Source: Symsagittifera roscoffensis
Lineage: Eukaryota; Xenacoelomorpha; Acoela; Convolutidae
Length of the DNA: 64,000 bases
Direction: 5' to 3'
NCBI RefSeq assembly: GCF_963678635.1
Contig: NC_087063.1
Location: 34,074,540 to 34,138,539 of the forward strand
Every line of letters starts with the position of its first letter. Position 1 is the stretch's first letter. The notes under the pieces were generated by a model. It did not search any database. It worked only from the letters and a program-made list of their open reading frames with translations, and was not told where the DNA came from. Position numbers and translations under genes: made by a program. Below, in pieces: positions 46,498 to 56,310 of the stretch.

Positions 46498-48144
46498 CTA
46501 GCCATCAGTGAAGTCTTTCTGCATTTCCTCCGTTGTCATCCTCGCAATTATGGATGGAACTACTAAGGGACTGTTCATCCCTAAGGTCATCCTCCTGACT
46601 ATCGGGAACTCAGGCATGGTGGCTGGCAGGATTTCTTTCTCCATTATGGCCTCCAGCTCCCTCTTAACCAGTGCAAAGCTGTCCTTCCAAGCAGGAATCC
46701 TCAAGATCTCCCGTCCGTCTGCTGTCAGTGGGTTCAAGTTCCAGAACTTGGGATATGTCTCGATGGGGCCCTCGCGTTTGCCTCCCATTCTACATTGCAG
46801 CTGTCCCCTGAAGTAGTACACAATCAACTCGGCATCTTTCACTTTTCCAAAGAGTACCGTATTGCTCATTTGTGCCCTGAGCACCTCCTGCCGACACCAA
46901 TTGAGCGCCGTCCCATCCAGTACGCTGATAAGACTCAAGTGCGTTACAGAGTAACGATACGTTGTCACCAGGGGATCTGGAAATGCGTACGTCACTGCTG
47001 GACCGTAAATGCAGGTTACCAACTCCTCTAGACCCCGGATTATCCCCATCGGGTCCGACCTCAGTGCCAGGCACAGGTCCGTCAACAGAGGCATACCTCC
47101 ATTCATCTTCTTCCACTCTTCTCTCGATTTTGGGTTCTTCTCTTCACTTGTCATGTGCCGATTCTGCATCATGAGGTATTGCACTAACAGCGTCTTCAAC
47201 CCCGCGGCACACTTGTAGGAATAGGTGTCGATACTCGAGTGTACCTTCCCCATTGACAGGGGCTCCCCATATTTCATCAATTGATGAAATGACACCAGTT
47301 CCCCATGGGTTAAGAGCACTAGTGCCAGATACCCATCAACCCGAAGTGTCTCCACTCCTCGACTAAACATGTACGCTGGGCCCATGTTGAACAAGTATCT
47401 GGGGTAGACCAGATATAAAGCCAAGAGCAGGCTGATGGGCATGCCCAGTATCTCCTGCACGAAGGCTCCAAAGATAGTCGCTTTGGTGCCGAACATTTCC
47501 GCCATGAATTCTTTCCCCCAGCAAGGACTCAAGAACTTAAGAATCTCATGATCCCTTCTAGTCCTCAGCTCACCCTCTGCGTGCTCTCTCCAGAACCCTC
47601 CAATCGTCACTTCATTGGCTGCCGAGACAAACCTGGCCACCGTCATCTCTCTTCCTTCGGCCAGCTCCAGTTGTTTCTCCAGAAAACTCCAGACTTGTTT
47701 CACCAGGGGTGGTGCATCCTCCCTCGTCTTATTCGTGACGTTCTCTAGCCTTGGTGTCAAAAATGGCCACCAGCCATTCTCTTGCGTCAGACGATATGCC
47801 ATTGACTCCAATTGTTTCTCCGTTTCGGCCACATTTCTTCTCTCGTTGCTCGGGCCTCCAGACTTGCCGGTGGAACCTGTGATCGTCACCTCCATGCTCC
47901 GAAACCACAAGCTGGCCGTGAATTGGTTTATCGCCGGGTGATTGTCCCCGATGACTGGGCTGAACTTAAGTTGCCTGGCAAAGTTCGATATCTCTAGCAA
48001 GAGCACCTCGTCCAATACGATCAGGATGTCGGCTAATCCATAAAAGCCCCTCAGTGCATGAGATATGTCCGCCCATGCCGCTGCCAATTCTGACTTGCGG
48101 AGCCTCAGGTTCGATGGCTCCAATTCCCGATTGGGGGCTGCCAT
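46498..48144 (-). CDS. Extra ORF B (548 residues), unknown function
   Basis: It runs from the ATG at 48144 to TAG 46498-46500. The protein is mixed alpha-helical and globular with few low-complexity parts, for example WWPFLTPRLENV, LLLALYLVYPRYLFNMGPAY and FPDPLVTTYRYSVTHLSL. The one hydrophobic stretch (about 240-260) is short and internal, so a membrane protein is unlikely. No Cys/His clusters and no nucleotide-binding motif are visible. After the stop the same frame is open for 87 bases up to the ATG of ORF C. I do not recognise it. Confidence 0.7.
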   Translation of the reverse strand: MAAPNRELEPSNLRLRKSELAAAWADISHALRGFYGLADILIVLDEVLLLEISNFARQLKFSPVIGDNHPAINQFTASLWFRSMEVTITGSTGKSGGPSNERRNVAETEKQLESMAYRLTQENGWWPFLTPRLENVTNKTREDAPPLVKQVWSFLEKQLELAEGREMTVARFVSAANEVTIGGFWREHAEGELRTRRDHEILKFLSPCWGKEFMAEMFGTKATIFGAFVQEILGMPISLLLALYLVYPRYLFNMGPAYMFSRGVETLRVDGYLALVLLTHGELVSFHQLMKYGEPLSMGKVHSSIDTYSYKCAAGLKTLLVQYLMMQNRHMTSEEKNPKSREEWKKMNGGMPLLTDLCLALRSDPMGIIRGLEELVTCIYGPAVTYAFPDPLVTTYRYSVTHLSLISVLDGTALNWCRQEVLRAQMSNTVLFGKVKDAELIVYYFRGQLQCRMGGKREGPIETYPKFWNLNPLTADGREILRIPAWKDSFALVKRELEAIMEKEILPATMPEFPIVRRMTLGMNSPLVVPSIIARMTTEEMQKDFTDG

Positions 48145-48150
48145 TAGAAT

Positions 48151-48906
48151 TCACCATTCGTTTCCCTCTGCTATCAGGATCAAGACCGCGTACACGAATT
48201 GTAGGGCGGGTGGCATATTCGCGTATCCAGGGGATGTAGTGAACACCACCTTCGTCTTGGAGCCGAATCTCGAGACAACATTCTCTTGCACCTTTAGTTC
48301 CTGCTGATGTTCAGCCCGCAGCATCTCAAGCAACCCCAGAGTCTGATCTCGTTCGATGACCGCCTGGTCCCTTTCCAGCTGAGCCTTTTCCCGATCCAGC
48401 GTTGCCTGATCCAGATCGAGGTTCGCCTTGTTCCTTTCCCTCTGCGTCTTCTCGAGCTCTTTCTTTAGAACACCAAGATCCGGATATGCCTCAGTCGTCT
48501 GTTGCACTCGCGTCATCAATGGCACCTTACTCGAGCTCTGGCCTGTCGATCTCGCTGATGGCCTAGTTGGTAGTGGGAATTCTCCTGCGCCATATTCGGT
48601 ATTGTTACTCAGGCCAGGATTCCTTGCCAAGTCAAAGCCCCTTACTCCTCCATCCACATTCCAAGACAACCATCTGGTCTGTTCCTGATTTGATATTCCC
48701 TCGGTGGTGTAGCCGACCATCAAGACAGCCTCCGTCGCAGACTCCCTGCACTCACCCTGTTCTTCCAACTGGAGGATGGCATTCAGCAATACCGCCATTC
48801 TCTCGTCTATCTGGGTATAATCCAGGTCCCTCAGGCGTCTGTACAGCTCATCGAGAGTAGGCTTCTTCAGGGCCGCGGGCATGGATTTCCAGAACCTGTC
48901 TGCCAT
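48151..48906 (-). CDS. Extra ORF A (252 residues), coiled-coil protein of unknown function
   Basis: It runs from the ATG at 48906 (MADRFWKSMPAALKK) to TGA 48151-48153. The N-terminal half is helical (LDELYRRLRDLDYTQIDERM). Residues about 150-210 form a strong coiled coil with heptad-like repeats (LERDQAVIERDQTLGLLEML). There is no signal peptide or membrane segment and I recognise no family. Four bases of spacer codons (ATTCTA) separate the stop from the ATG of ORF B, in the same frame, which suggests coupled translation, readthrough, or a single parent polyprotein. Confidence 0.7.
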   Translation of the reverse strand: MADRFWKSMPAALKKPTLDELYRRLRDLDYTQIDERMAVLLNAILQLEEQGECRESATEAVLMVGYTTEGISNQEQTRWLSWNVDGGVRGFDLARNPGLSNNTEYGAGEFPLPTRPSARSTGQSSSKVPLMTRVQQTTEAYPDLGVLKKELEKTQRERNKANLDLDQATLDREKAQLERDQAVIERDQTLGLLEMLRAEHQQELKVQENVVSRFGSKTKVVFTTSPGYANMPPALQFVYAVLILIAEGNEW

Positions 48907-49399
48907 TTTCTGTGACTTCGGGATGTATTCAAGTGTTAACCAGCTCAAGAACTACCTTACCAACTCAAGAATTGACCAACTTAAGAATTCTCTAGAAATG
49001 TCTCCTTGCAAATGCTTGCTGCAGGTGTCGATTATCGCGAGTTCAATCAAGATTTCCCTTTCTGTCTCTCGCTTGAGTATAGTTGGATTTTCAACTTTGT
49101 TTATCAAACTTGATCTGAAAACAGAAACCATATTAAGACTTAATATGTCATGTTACTAACCTAGAAACCCCCTTTTACCAGTATGGTTAAAATCTTATCA
49201 TTTTCATTCCACTTAAAACAATTCAATTGGAATTTTTTTAAAAGCATGCAGATTCATTTTCTGTTTTAGCACCGTTAATCTTTCTAAAATTCAATTGTCA
49301 TGCCAATCGCGTCTTAAGATCCCTTTACCTGTGCCGCACCCCAGTACCTAACTCGAGACTCCTCCCTCACGCCCAACTCGAGACCCCCGTGTGCCCAAC
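48907..49399 (-). other. Spacer between pol and the extra coding block
   Basis: About 490 bases without an open frame. The plus strand has C-rich phrases, including two ctcgagac copies. In element sense this is where a splice acceptor for the downstream ORFs would be expected; I cannot choose one. Confidence 0.4.
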
Positions 49400-49664
49400 T
49401 CAGGCGATGCTCAAGTAGTATTTCTTGTGAAGATACACTATCATCTCCGTTTCCGCGAAGACTACGTGTAGGATAGCGTACAATTCCCTTGAGCTCAATT
49501 TGCCCCTGTTTGGGTCATACACCGGCATTGAGACCTCCGTTATTCCTCTTTCAATCATGAAGTCTCGTAGTCTTGTTAGTGCCAACATCACGTGTTCGGG
49601 ATCAATTGTGTTCCTGTCATTGACCCTCGTCACTAGGAAGCACAGATATTTTTCCCGGGACTTG
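49400..49664 (-). CDS. Second half of the macro-like domain of Pol (frameshifted)
   Basis: The frame reads REKYLCFLVTRVNDRNTIDP, then LTRLRDFMIERGITEVSMPV and LHVVFAETEMIVYLHKKYY, ending at TGA 49400-49402. The series fits the macro-domain pattern V-YLVTK-R, L-LRxHCxExGVxxIxMP and IxxVFxxTxxxITVY. Macro domains bind ADP-ribose. Here the glycine- and cysteine-bearing loop after the SMP strand is altered (VYDPNRGK), so binding is uncertain. It is probably the C-terminal domain of Pol. Confidence 0.55.
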
Positions 49665-50985
49665 TGCTACTGATGGTGGAAGCGCTGCCATCCCTCCCAG
49701 TCCTGGTCTCTGTCTGAACAGAAACTCCACTCTCACGTTCTGGTACTCTCTTTTGAAGTCAGCTTCCAATCTTGATTTGAAACTCATGTCCGCCGTGATG
49801 CAGATCGCGCTAGTCCTGTTTGACAGGATGAAGTCGCTATCCGTTATCATGATGTTTTCCGAGTACTCATTGGGTATTTCAAATTTCGTTTTGAAATTCC
49901 GACCTATGGTAGGCTCTGGCTCTTCTTCTTCCAGTTCCAATTCGCTTGTTTCTCTCACTTCCTTGAGCTTCTTTATCATCAAATTTTCGGTGTGGGTAAG
50001 TCTTACCCCCACTCCCCGGACAAAAAAATTTATCGACGTCCCAGTCGATGTTGTCGGGTCTGAATTGTCCGGAGGAATGTCCAGCGGCCTGTCTGTTGCC
50101 GTCCATCCGAAAAGAGGGTCCTCTGTCTTCATATAATTTGCCGATGACACGTCGGCTTGTTGAATGCTTTGTCCTTCGTGGCTCTCGTCTTTGACATCGC
50201 GCATCCACTCTAGTATCCTCAAGTTCGTGTTCTCCCTCCTCTCTATCTCACTCTTTTCGAGATTCGTCTCCAATTCTGGTGTCGAGTAGTCTTCCTGCGG
50301 ATAGTGTCCACCATCGTCAATGACCTGCCATTCCTCTTCGGCTTCCAGTTCGCCTGTACTCAGTAGTTCCTCGCCCAATTTGTCTGGCTGTATCTTATCG
50401 ATCAAGAAGTCATCCCCGTATCTGTTGTACCTCATGCCGGTCCGTTTACGATTGCCAGTCCTGGTTCCCGGTGGTATTGGTCGATCTGGCTCCATCCACT
50501 TCGGCACCTCATCTTGCTCCGGGTCGTTCCAGTCTTCTTCTACAAACGATCCTGCTTCAGACTCCACCTCTATCTTTTCATTGTCGTCCAAACTCAAGTT
50601 CTCATTACCATCATTTTTCTCTCTGGTGCCTTTTTCATTCACTTCACACGCTGGCTCTACCACCAGGTACTCGAGACCCTCCATGTTCTTAGGTATGCAC
50701 CAGTCCTCCGGGGACGGGACGTGAGGCTTCAGATTTTCATAATGTGCTGCTCGCCCAGTACTCAAGCGGTAGAACCGTCCTTGTTGATGCACTTCCGTTA
50801 TCATGAATGGTCCCCTCCACTTCTTGAGTAGTTTTTTTGTTCCTTTGGGCGGTATGACATTTTGGAAGACCCACACGTATTGGGCCACTTCATATGGCTT
50901 TGCTTGTAATATTTTTTCGTCATATTTTCTGCGTTGTCTCATTTGCGCTTGCGCCGTGTTCCTCCTGCATAGCTCGTTTAGCTAC
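49617..50985 (-). CDS. Integrase C-terminal GPY/F domain, acidic tail and start of a macro-like domain
   Basis: From about 50942: RQRRKYDEKILQAKPYEVAQ, then KKWRGPFMITEVHQQGRFYR, which is the GPY/F module that ends Ty3/gypsy integrases. About 280 acidic, disordered residues follow. From about 49841 the sequence DFILSNRTSAICITADMSFK, with FKREY and RPGLGGMAA after it, resembles the first half of a macro domain as seen at the C-terminus of some gypsy Pol proteins. A one-base insertion near 49660 sends the frame to the stop at 49617. Confidence 0.75.
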
Positions 50986-51007
50986 TGTTGTCTTTTGATC
51001 GCTTCTT

Positions 51008-52396
51008 TCACGTATGCCTGAGGCGACGTCCTTTTCCCCTCGTATTCCGGTAAAAGAATGTCAGAGGCATTGCTCTCTCCCTGCCCGTCAACATCATGAA
51101 AGGACTGATGCCCGTCGTTGAGTGCTGTGTACTGGTGTAGGCCCCTACTACCTGTGGCAGGTATTTATCCCAGTCCGTCATGTATCTTGAGCAGTACACC
51201 CTTAACATGTTGACCAGTGTCCTGTTCTGTCTCTCTACCAACCCATTGGTCTGTGGATGGTAGGTCGTCGAGTGTGCTTGAGCAATGTGCGATCTCCTCA
51301 TCAATTCTTTTGTCAAGTCCCCCACAAAAGCTTTGCCGTTGTCCGACTGGAAAGTCATTGGACAACCATACCGCGATATCCAATGCGTTATCAGATGATC
51401 ACATGTCTCCTCGGCCGAGGCTGTCTGGCACGGATCCGCTTCCGCCAACTTTGTGAAGTGATCTATTATAACCAGTATCTGGTTATATCCTCACTCCGTC
51501 ATGCAGATTTTTTGATGGTCTATCTGCACCACTTCATTGAACTCTGAGCTCTCGACGGACTTGAGGGGGAACTTCATCTTCCTTGGGTCTTTTACCTGGA
51601 GGCATGCCAGGCAGGCATTCACCCATCTCTCGCAAGCTTTTCTCATTCCTGGCCAATCAAACCTGTGAAGTATCCTTTGTTGTACTTTATCTATCCCCTG
51701 GTGCCCCATCTGGTCGTGCGATCTGAAAAGCACCTCCGTTTGATACAATTGTGGTAGTATGCTGAGGTTGTGTTTGTGTAATATCTTCTCCTCATCTTTC
51801 CTCTTGCATGCTACCACCCCATCAGCTGTGTGGTAGAGTAAGTCTTTCTTTTCTTTGTAGAACTGGCTCAAGATCTTGTAGCTGTCTTCCTCGAGTTCCC
51901 CCTTCTCCTTGACCCCCGACTGGATCCATTTGGATAGGTTACTTGTCATTTTGTCATTCTTTTGGGCTCTTATTAGGTCTGACAGCCTATATCTCGCCTT
52001 GACATGCTCCTTTAGCGCCATGATTTGTCCATTCATCTCACCAGGGTTGTGGATGTCATCACTCAGCTTCACGCATATCATCCTTTTCACGATTTTCATA
52101 TCATCTTCTGGCACCAGATTCGTTCTGACGTTTGAGTTGCATGATGGTTCCCTGAATGGCTTCCTTGAAACCGCAATTTTCTCAAGTTCTTCACCACCTC
52201 GTATATCCTGTATGTCCAGATTGTACGTTCCTGAAGATGGATCCGTCTGTAACTCCCTGTCGTGGTGCCTTATCTTCTCTTCCGCCAATATCATGCACAG
52301 ACTGTCTTGGTTTTCGCTACTCTCATCCGAGTCTTCATCCCATTCTTCACCGGACAATTTTCTTCTCCGGTTTCTTCTTCCGTGAACATGGACCAC
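51008..52396 (-). CDS. Integrase zinc-binding domain and catalytic core
   Basis: The HHCC domain reads HDQMGHQGIDKVQQRI, then CLACLQVKDPRKM. The core has D (VVQIDHQ), D (FQSDNGKAFVGDL) and E (YHPQTNGLVERQNRT). TGA at 51491-51493 falls between the first Asp segment and IDHFTKLAEADP in the same frame. Near 51060 a one-base loss shifts the frame, so the distal part of this ORF (after about 51060, down to 51008) is out of frame. The true continuation is in the next ORF's frame, where a TAG near 50983 also interrupts. Confidence 0.85.
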
Positions 52397-55239
52397 TCCC
52401 CGGACTCTTGACCTAGTCCCAGGTGTTCAGTATCTTCTTTGAACGCCACTTTCTTTCTCCTAACCTTGGTCTGCTCCAGAATGTTTTCGGGGATTTTGTC
52501 AACTAGTGACCGCACGACATCTTTGCTGTCAGTGACGCTTCCTCTTGAGGAGTCAGTATTGTTCACTGTTTCTTTTCTCCGAAGTATAGTGACTTCCGGT
52601 TCCTCTTGACCCTTCTCTTGGATCACGGGCTTATCATCTGATAGTTTCTCGAGCAACCTCATTAAGTCATCATCTATCTGTGCAGTTCCCGCTTCTACCT
52701 GGTTAAGATCATAGCCTTTTGCCTTGAGCGTCTCCCTCACGATCTTCGACTTGAGTATTATCTCTATCGGAATTCTTCTGCTCTTCTTCAAGATGGTCTT
52801 TCCTGGAGGTTCTTTAGGTAATTCAGGATGATCTTCAATCGATTTGCCTGATTTGTCCAGCCATCTCGTGAGTGGAAGACTGTCGTACGTTTCCTTGTCC
52901 ATGAAGGAGAAGCCATCTTTGATTTCAGGTCTGTCTGCCTCTCTTTGCTCTTGTCTCTCATAGAACTCCGTCTTCTTACTCAAGCTGTCGGCATTCTGAT
53001 GTTTATCTCGTGTTCTATGCTCAATTATCATGTTGTATCCGTCCAGGCGAACTATCCACCTCCCAATGTAACTTTGGTCCATTGAGTACGTTTTCAGCCA
53101 GCTCAGTGCTCTGTTGTCGACTCGCAACTTGAATGGCTCACTGCCCAGGTATGCCCTGTATTTCTCGACAAAGGTAACCACCGCGAACATCTCTGCTTTC
53201 GGTGCTCCGTACTTCATTTCCGTGTCACTTAGGACTTTGCTCCCGTACGCTATTGGTCTCAAGACTGTCTTCCTATTCCATTCTTGTTCTTGATGGAGAA
53301 TTCCAGAAATCGCGACTACCGACGGATCAGTGTCCAGCACGTACATCCCTTTCTCAGTCGGCATACCCAGTACTCGTGCCTCACATAGCTCTTTCTTTAT
53401 TCTCTGGAATGACTCTTCTGCTGCGTTGTTCCACGTGAACTTCTTGCCCTTGTGTCTCATTAATTGTTGCATCGGGTATACCTTGTCCGCATAGCCTTTG
53501 ATGAACTCTCTATAATAGTTAGCGAAACCCAGGAAGCTCATCAACTGGTGTTCTGTCTTCGGTGATTTCCAGGTTAGGACTGCTTCCACGGCGTCCGGAT
53601 CAGGTCTGATGCCGTGCTTGTCTACCATCCTGCCCAAGTATTTTATTGAGTCCTTGAGTATCTCGCACTTTGATGGTTTACACTTTAGCCCCGACCTTTT
53701 CATGCATGCAAACACTTCGTCAAGTCTCTCAATGTGGTCTTCTAGTGTGGGCGTCGCTATTACTACGTCATCCACGTAGCACATTACCAGATTGCCATAC
53801 TTCTTCGTCACGCCTATCAGCGCGTGTGCCATCAACCGCTGAAACGTGGCTGTGGCATTGCAAAGTCCAAACGGCATCCATTTCCATTGAAACAGACCCA
53901 ACTCGCAGGCGAACCCTGTCTTGTCCCTGTCCTGCTTCCTTAGTGGTACCTGCCAAAAGGCCGAGCCTAAATCAGGAGTCGTAAAAAATTTTTCATCACC
54001 TAACTTCGAGAGGGTCTCATCAATCCTAGGTATGGGATAGGCATCCTTCACCGTGACGGAGTTCAGGTATCGAAAGTCACAACAAAACCTCAACTGGTCG
54101 CCTTTCTTTTTGGCCATCACTACTCCACACGCCCACGGTGACTTGGATGGTTCTATCATGTCATACTCTAGTAACGTCTCGATTTCTTTTCTACACGCCT
54201 CCGATTTGTGTGGGGTCATGCACCTCGCCCCCTCCCTGTGCGGTACCGCGTTCTCCTCAAGTTCTATTTCATGCTCAACGAAATTACAACACCCGATATC
54301 CGCTTTATGCCTCGAAAAAACTTCTTCGTTCCGCTCTAGTACGTCCTTGATGGCTTCGAGCTGTTCATCTGTCAGTTTGCCTCTCAAATGTTCAATCTCC
54401 GGCAAAACCGGTTTATCAGTTTGCATTTCATCTAGTGTGGGCCGCTCTGGAAAGTTCGAACGGCTCGACAGCCCATCGTCCGTCTCTGACTTAAGTGATT
54501 TGACAAGACCTGAAGAATCTTTTATTTTCTGCAATCGTCTCAAGATACAAATTTTGTCCGTATGATTGGGACAATCAACAACTTCATTTTGTTTTGAGTT
54601 CTCAGTTGTTTCATATCGGGTTTTAACCGGTAAAGCATATCCCAGTTTCCTCCCTCTCTGTATCGTGATCGGTATATCAAGAGTATTCAACAAGACACTG
54701 ACGCAGAGGCCGCTCTTCGTTATCGAGAAGGATCTTCCTAAAACAGCAGCACTTTGACTATTAGGATTCGGAACTATACACACTTGCTTGTTGTCACTTA
54801 GTTCATTGTAATTTTTCATCCTCAAGCCTACGATTGCCGCTTCATTCGCCTTTAACCTCACCCTCCTACTCAAGAATACCGGTGCTTTGGTTTCATTTGC
54901 CATTATTAAATTTACCGGTTTGATTGCGTACCTCCTATCCGGGTTCCGTATCCTGAACATTGCGTTATTTAGATCAATCGCTACATCGAAATTCCTGATG
55001 AAGTCTCTGCCCAAAATGAATTGGTCAGATTCATCTAGGTTTTCTACCACGAGAAAGCTCATCCACAGGTTACGTTCCCCCAAATTGAGGGCTATTATCG
55101 GCGTCCTGCCCAGCACCCGAAGGGCCCCTTTGTTTGCAGCTGACAGCCGTATTCTCGAGTCTATCAAATCACCTTTGTTAAAGCCCATTCGTTCCCAAGT
55201 TTCGATTGGTATGACTCTCAAGACTGCTCCCGTATCAAG
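52291..55239 (-). CDS. Protease, reverse transcriptase and RNase H
   Basis: The frame opens with LDTGAVLRVIP (aspartic protease active site); FILGRDFIRNFDV is the second conserved element. Counting from 55221, RT spans about residues 340-560: LRFCCDFRYLNSVTV, PDLGSAFWQVPL, MPFGLCNATATFQRLM and CYVDDVVIA with the catalytic YVDD at about 482-485. RNase H follows: LDTDPSVVAISGIL, APKAEMFAVVTFVEKYRAYL, VDNRALSWL and HQNADSLSK. All catalytic motifs look intact over more than 900 codons. An acidic tail precedes a -1 frame change between 52396 and 52291. Confidence 0.93.
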   Translation of the reverse strand, partial: LDTGAVLRVIPIETWERMGFNKGDLIDSRIRLSAANKGALRVLGRTPIIALNLGERNLWMSFLVVENLDESDQFILGRDFIRNFDVAIDLNNAMFRIRNPDRRYAIKPVNLIMANETKAPVFLSRRVRLKANEAAIVGLRMKNYNELSDNKQVCIVPNPNSQSAAVLGRSFSITKSGLCVSVLLNTLDIPITIQRGRKLGYALPVKTRYETTENSKQNEVVDCPNHTDKICILRRLQKIKDSSGLVKSLKSETDDGLSSRSNFPERPTLDEMQTDKPVLPEIEHLRGKLTDEQLEAIKDVLERNEEVFSRHKADIGCCNFVEHEIELEENAVPHREGARCMTPHKSEACRKEIETLLEYDMIEPSKSPWACGVVMAKKKGDQLRFCCDFRYLNSVTVKDAYPIPRIDETLSKLGDEKFFTTPDLGSAFWQVPLRKQDRDKTGFACELGLFQWKWMPFGLCNATATFQRLMAHALIGVTKKYGNLVMCYVDDVVIATPTLEDHIERLDEVFACMKRSGLKCKPSKCEILKDSIKYLGRMVDKHGIRPDPDAVEAVLTWKSPKTEHQLMSFLGFANYYREFIKGYADKVYPMQQLMRHKGKKFTWNNAAEESFQRIKKELCEARVLGMPTEKGMYVLDTDPSVVAISGILHQEQEWNRKTVLRPIAYGSKVLSDTEMKYGAPKAEMFAVVTFVEKYRAYLGSEPFKLRVDNRALSWLKTYSMDQSYIGRWIVRLDGYNMIIEHRTRDKHQNADSLSKKTEFYERQEQREADRPEIKDGFSFMDKETYDSLPLTRWLDKSGKSIEDHPELPKEPPGKTILKKSRRIPIEIILKSKIVRETLKAKGYDLNQVEAGTAQIDDDLMRLLEKLSDDKPVIQEKGQEEPEVTILRRKETVNNTDSSRGSVTDSKDVVRSLVDKIPENILEQTKVRRKKVAFKEDTEHLGLGQESGEWSMFTEEETGEENCPVKNGMKTRMRVAKTKTVCA

Positions 55240-56100
55240 TCACCCACGTAACTGAGTCTTTTTGCCACTTATGTTTAGCACATGCCCTGTCACATCTGCC
55301 TCCGTCCCGATGTGCATCGCATCTTCTTCAAGCATGGCGCAGTGTCCAATCGATCTCACTTTCAACTCTTCTTTCCCTACGTAGATTTGCCCAATTAGGT
55401 CTTCGTCACATGTTATCATTGTCTTGGTATAGATGTTGATTCCATCTATATTTAGCATCACCTCGTGTGGACCATAAGCTTCAGTATGCCTGTTATCAAC
55501 ACGTACCGACTTGCTGCCCCCTCACGTGAGTATTGCTCTCAACGCTCTAGAAGTCGTTTGTGGGCTTATACAACTCAAGTAATCTGCGTACACGTCAATG
55601 TGCATTATTGTCTGGTCGCTCGGTTCGCTCAAGTTTCTGGTTACCTCGTGGCCGCCCACTGTGATTATCGACATTATTCTAGCCCCGATTTTCGATATGC
55701 CGAATGTCTTTCCCGTCACCATTTTTACAGTGTTACAATTCCCGGTCTTTGTCGAGCCCGGTACAGCCTCTGGTGTTGGTTTTGATCCAGTTAATGCTTC
55801 GTTGAAATTCTGTCTTTCGATCTCCTGCTTTAGTCGTTGCTCTATTTCTTTCGCAGCCAGATCCTGTTTCACTTTGGTAATTGCTTCCGTCGCCGCTTTC
55901 TCATAATTTATCTCTAGAGAGTTCCCGGCTGCGGATTCTATCGCACCATTAACATGTGTTACAGCTTTCACTGTTTTCGTCGGCAATTCCGTGCTTGGTG
56001 CTCCTAATTTCCTAGATTCAAACTCGTTTTGCCTATTCCGCTGATTCTGCACCACCGCTAATGCCAACTTATGTTTGGGGTGACTCTGGTCCTTGACCGC
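55240..56100 (-). CDS. Gag-Pro linker and region ahead of the protease
   Basis: The Gag frame goes on through a Lys/Glu-rich helical segment and ITVGGHEVTRNLSEPSDQ. It is cut by TGA at 55522-55524, then resumes with MLNIDGINIYTKTMITCDED and ends at TGA 55240-55242, right before the protease active-site motif. I find no separate domain. All of it shares one frame with Gag and RT, so the parent element probably made a single Gag-Pol chain. Confidence 0.6.
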
Positions 56101-56310
56101 TTACCAGAACAAGGGACAATCCATTCTGAAGTGCCCTTCTTGGTTACAGAAGAAGCATCTCGCGCCTATCTTGATGATTAAGCCACTATAGTACTTGTGT
56201 TCCTCCATCTGGCTCATGTCCTCCTCATCCGGTGCGTATCCTAGACTCTTCATGCCTTGTTTGTATGTTGTGCAGTCAGCCACGTGGTGATCCGCCGACC
56301 CGCAGTTCGC
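56101..56310 (-). CDS. Nucleocapsid zinc knuckles of Gag
   Basis: In the same frame as Gag. A first knuckle lacks its leading Cys because of the TGA at 56311, leaving ANCGSADHHVADC. A second is complete: CFFCNQEGHFRMDC (CX2CX4HX4C). These bind the genomic RNA in retroelements. A TAA at 56101-56103 follows CPLFW, and the frame is again open beyond it. Confidence 0.75.
   Translation of the reverse strand, partial: ANCGSADHHVADCTTYKQGMKSLGYAPDEEDMSQMEEHKYYSGLIIKIGARCFFCNQEGHFRMDCPLFW

Noticed and set aside
44742-50831. Many plus-strand frames of 60-290 codons opposite the giant element
   Set aside because: They are shadows of the minus-strand ORFs; their composition (Ser/Leu/Pro-rich) is that of antisense Glu/Lys-rich coding sequence.
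52291-52396. Programmed -1 frameshift site between RNase H tail and integrase
   Set aside because: The overlap requires a -1 change, but I find no slippery heptamer of the X-XXY-YYZ type in the zero frame. An indel is simpler because two further indels occur in pol.
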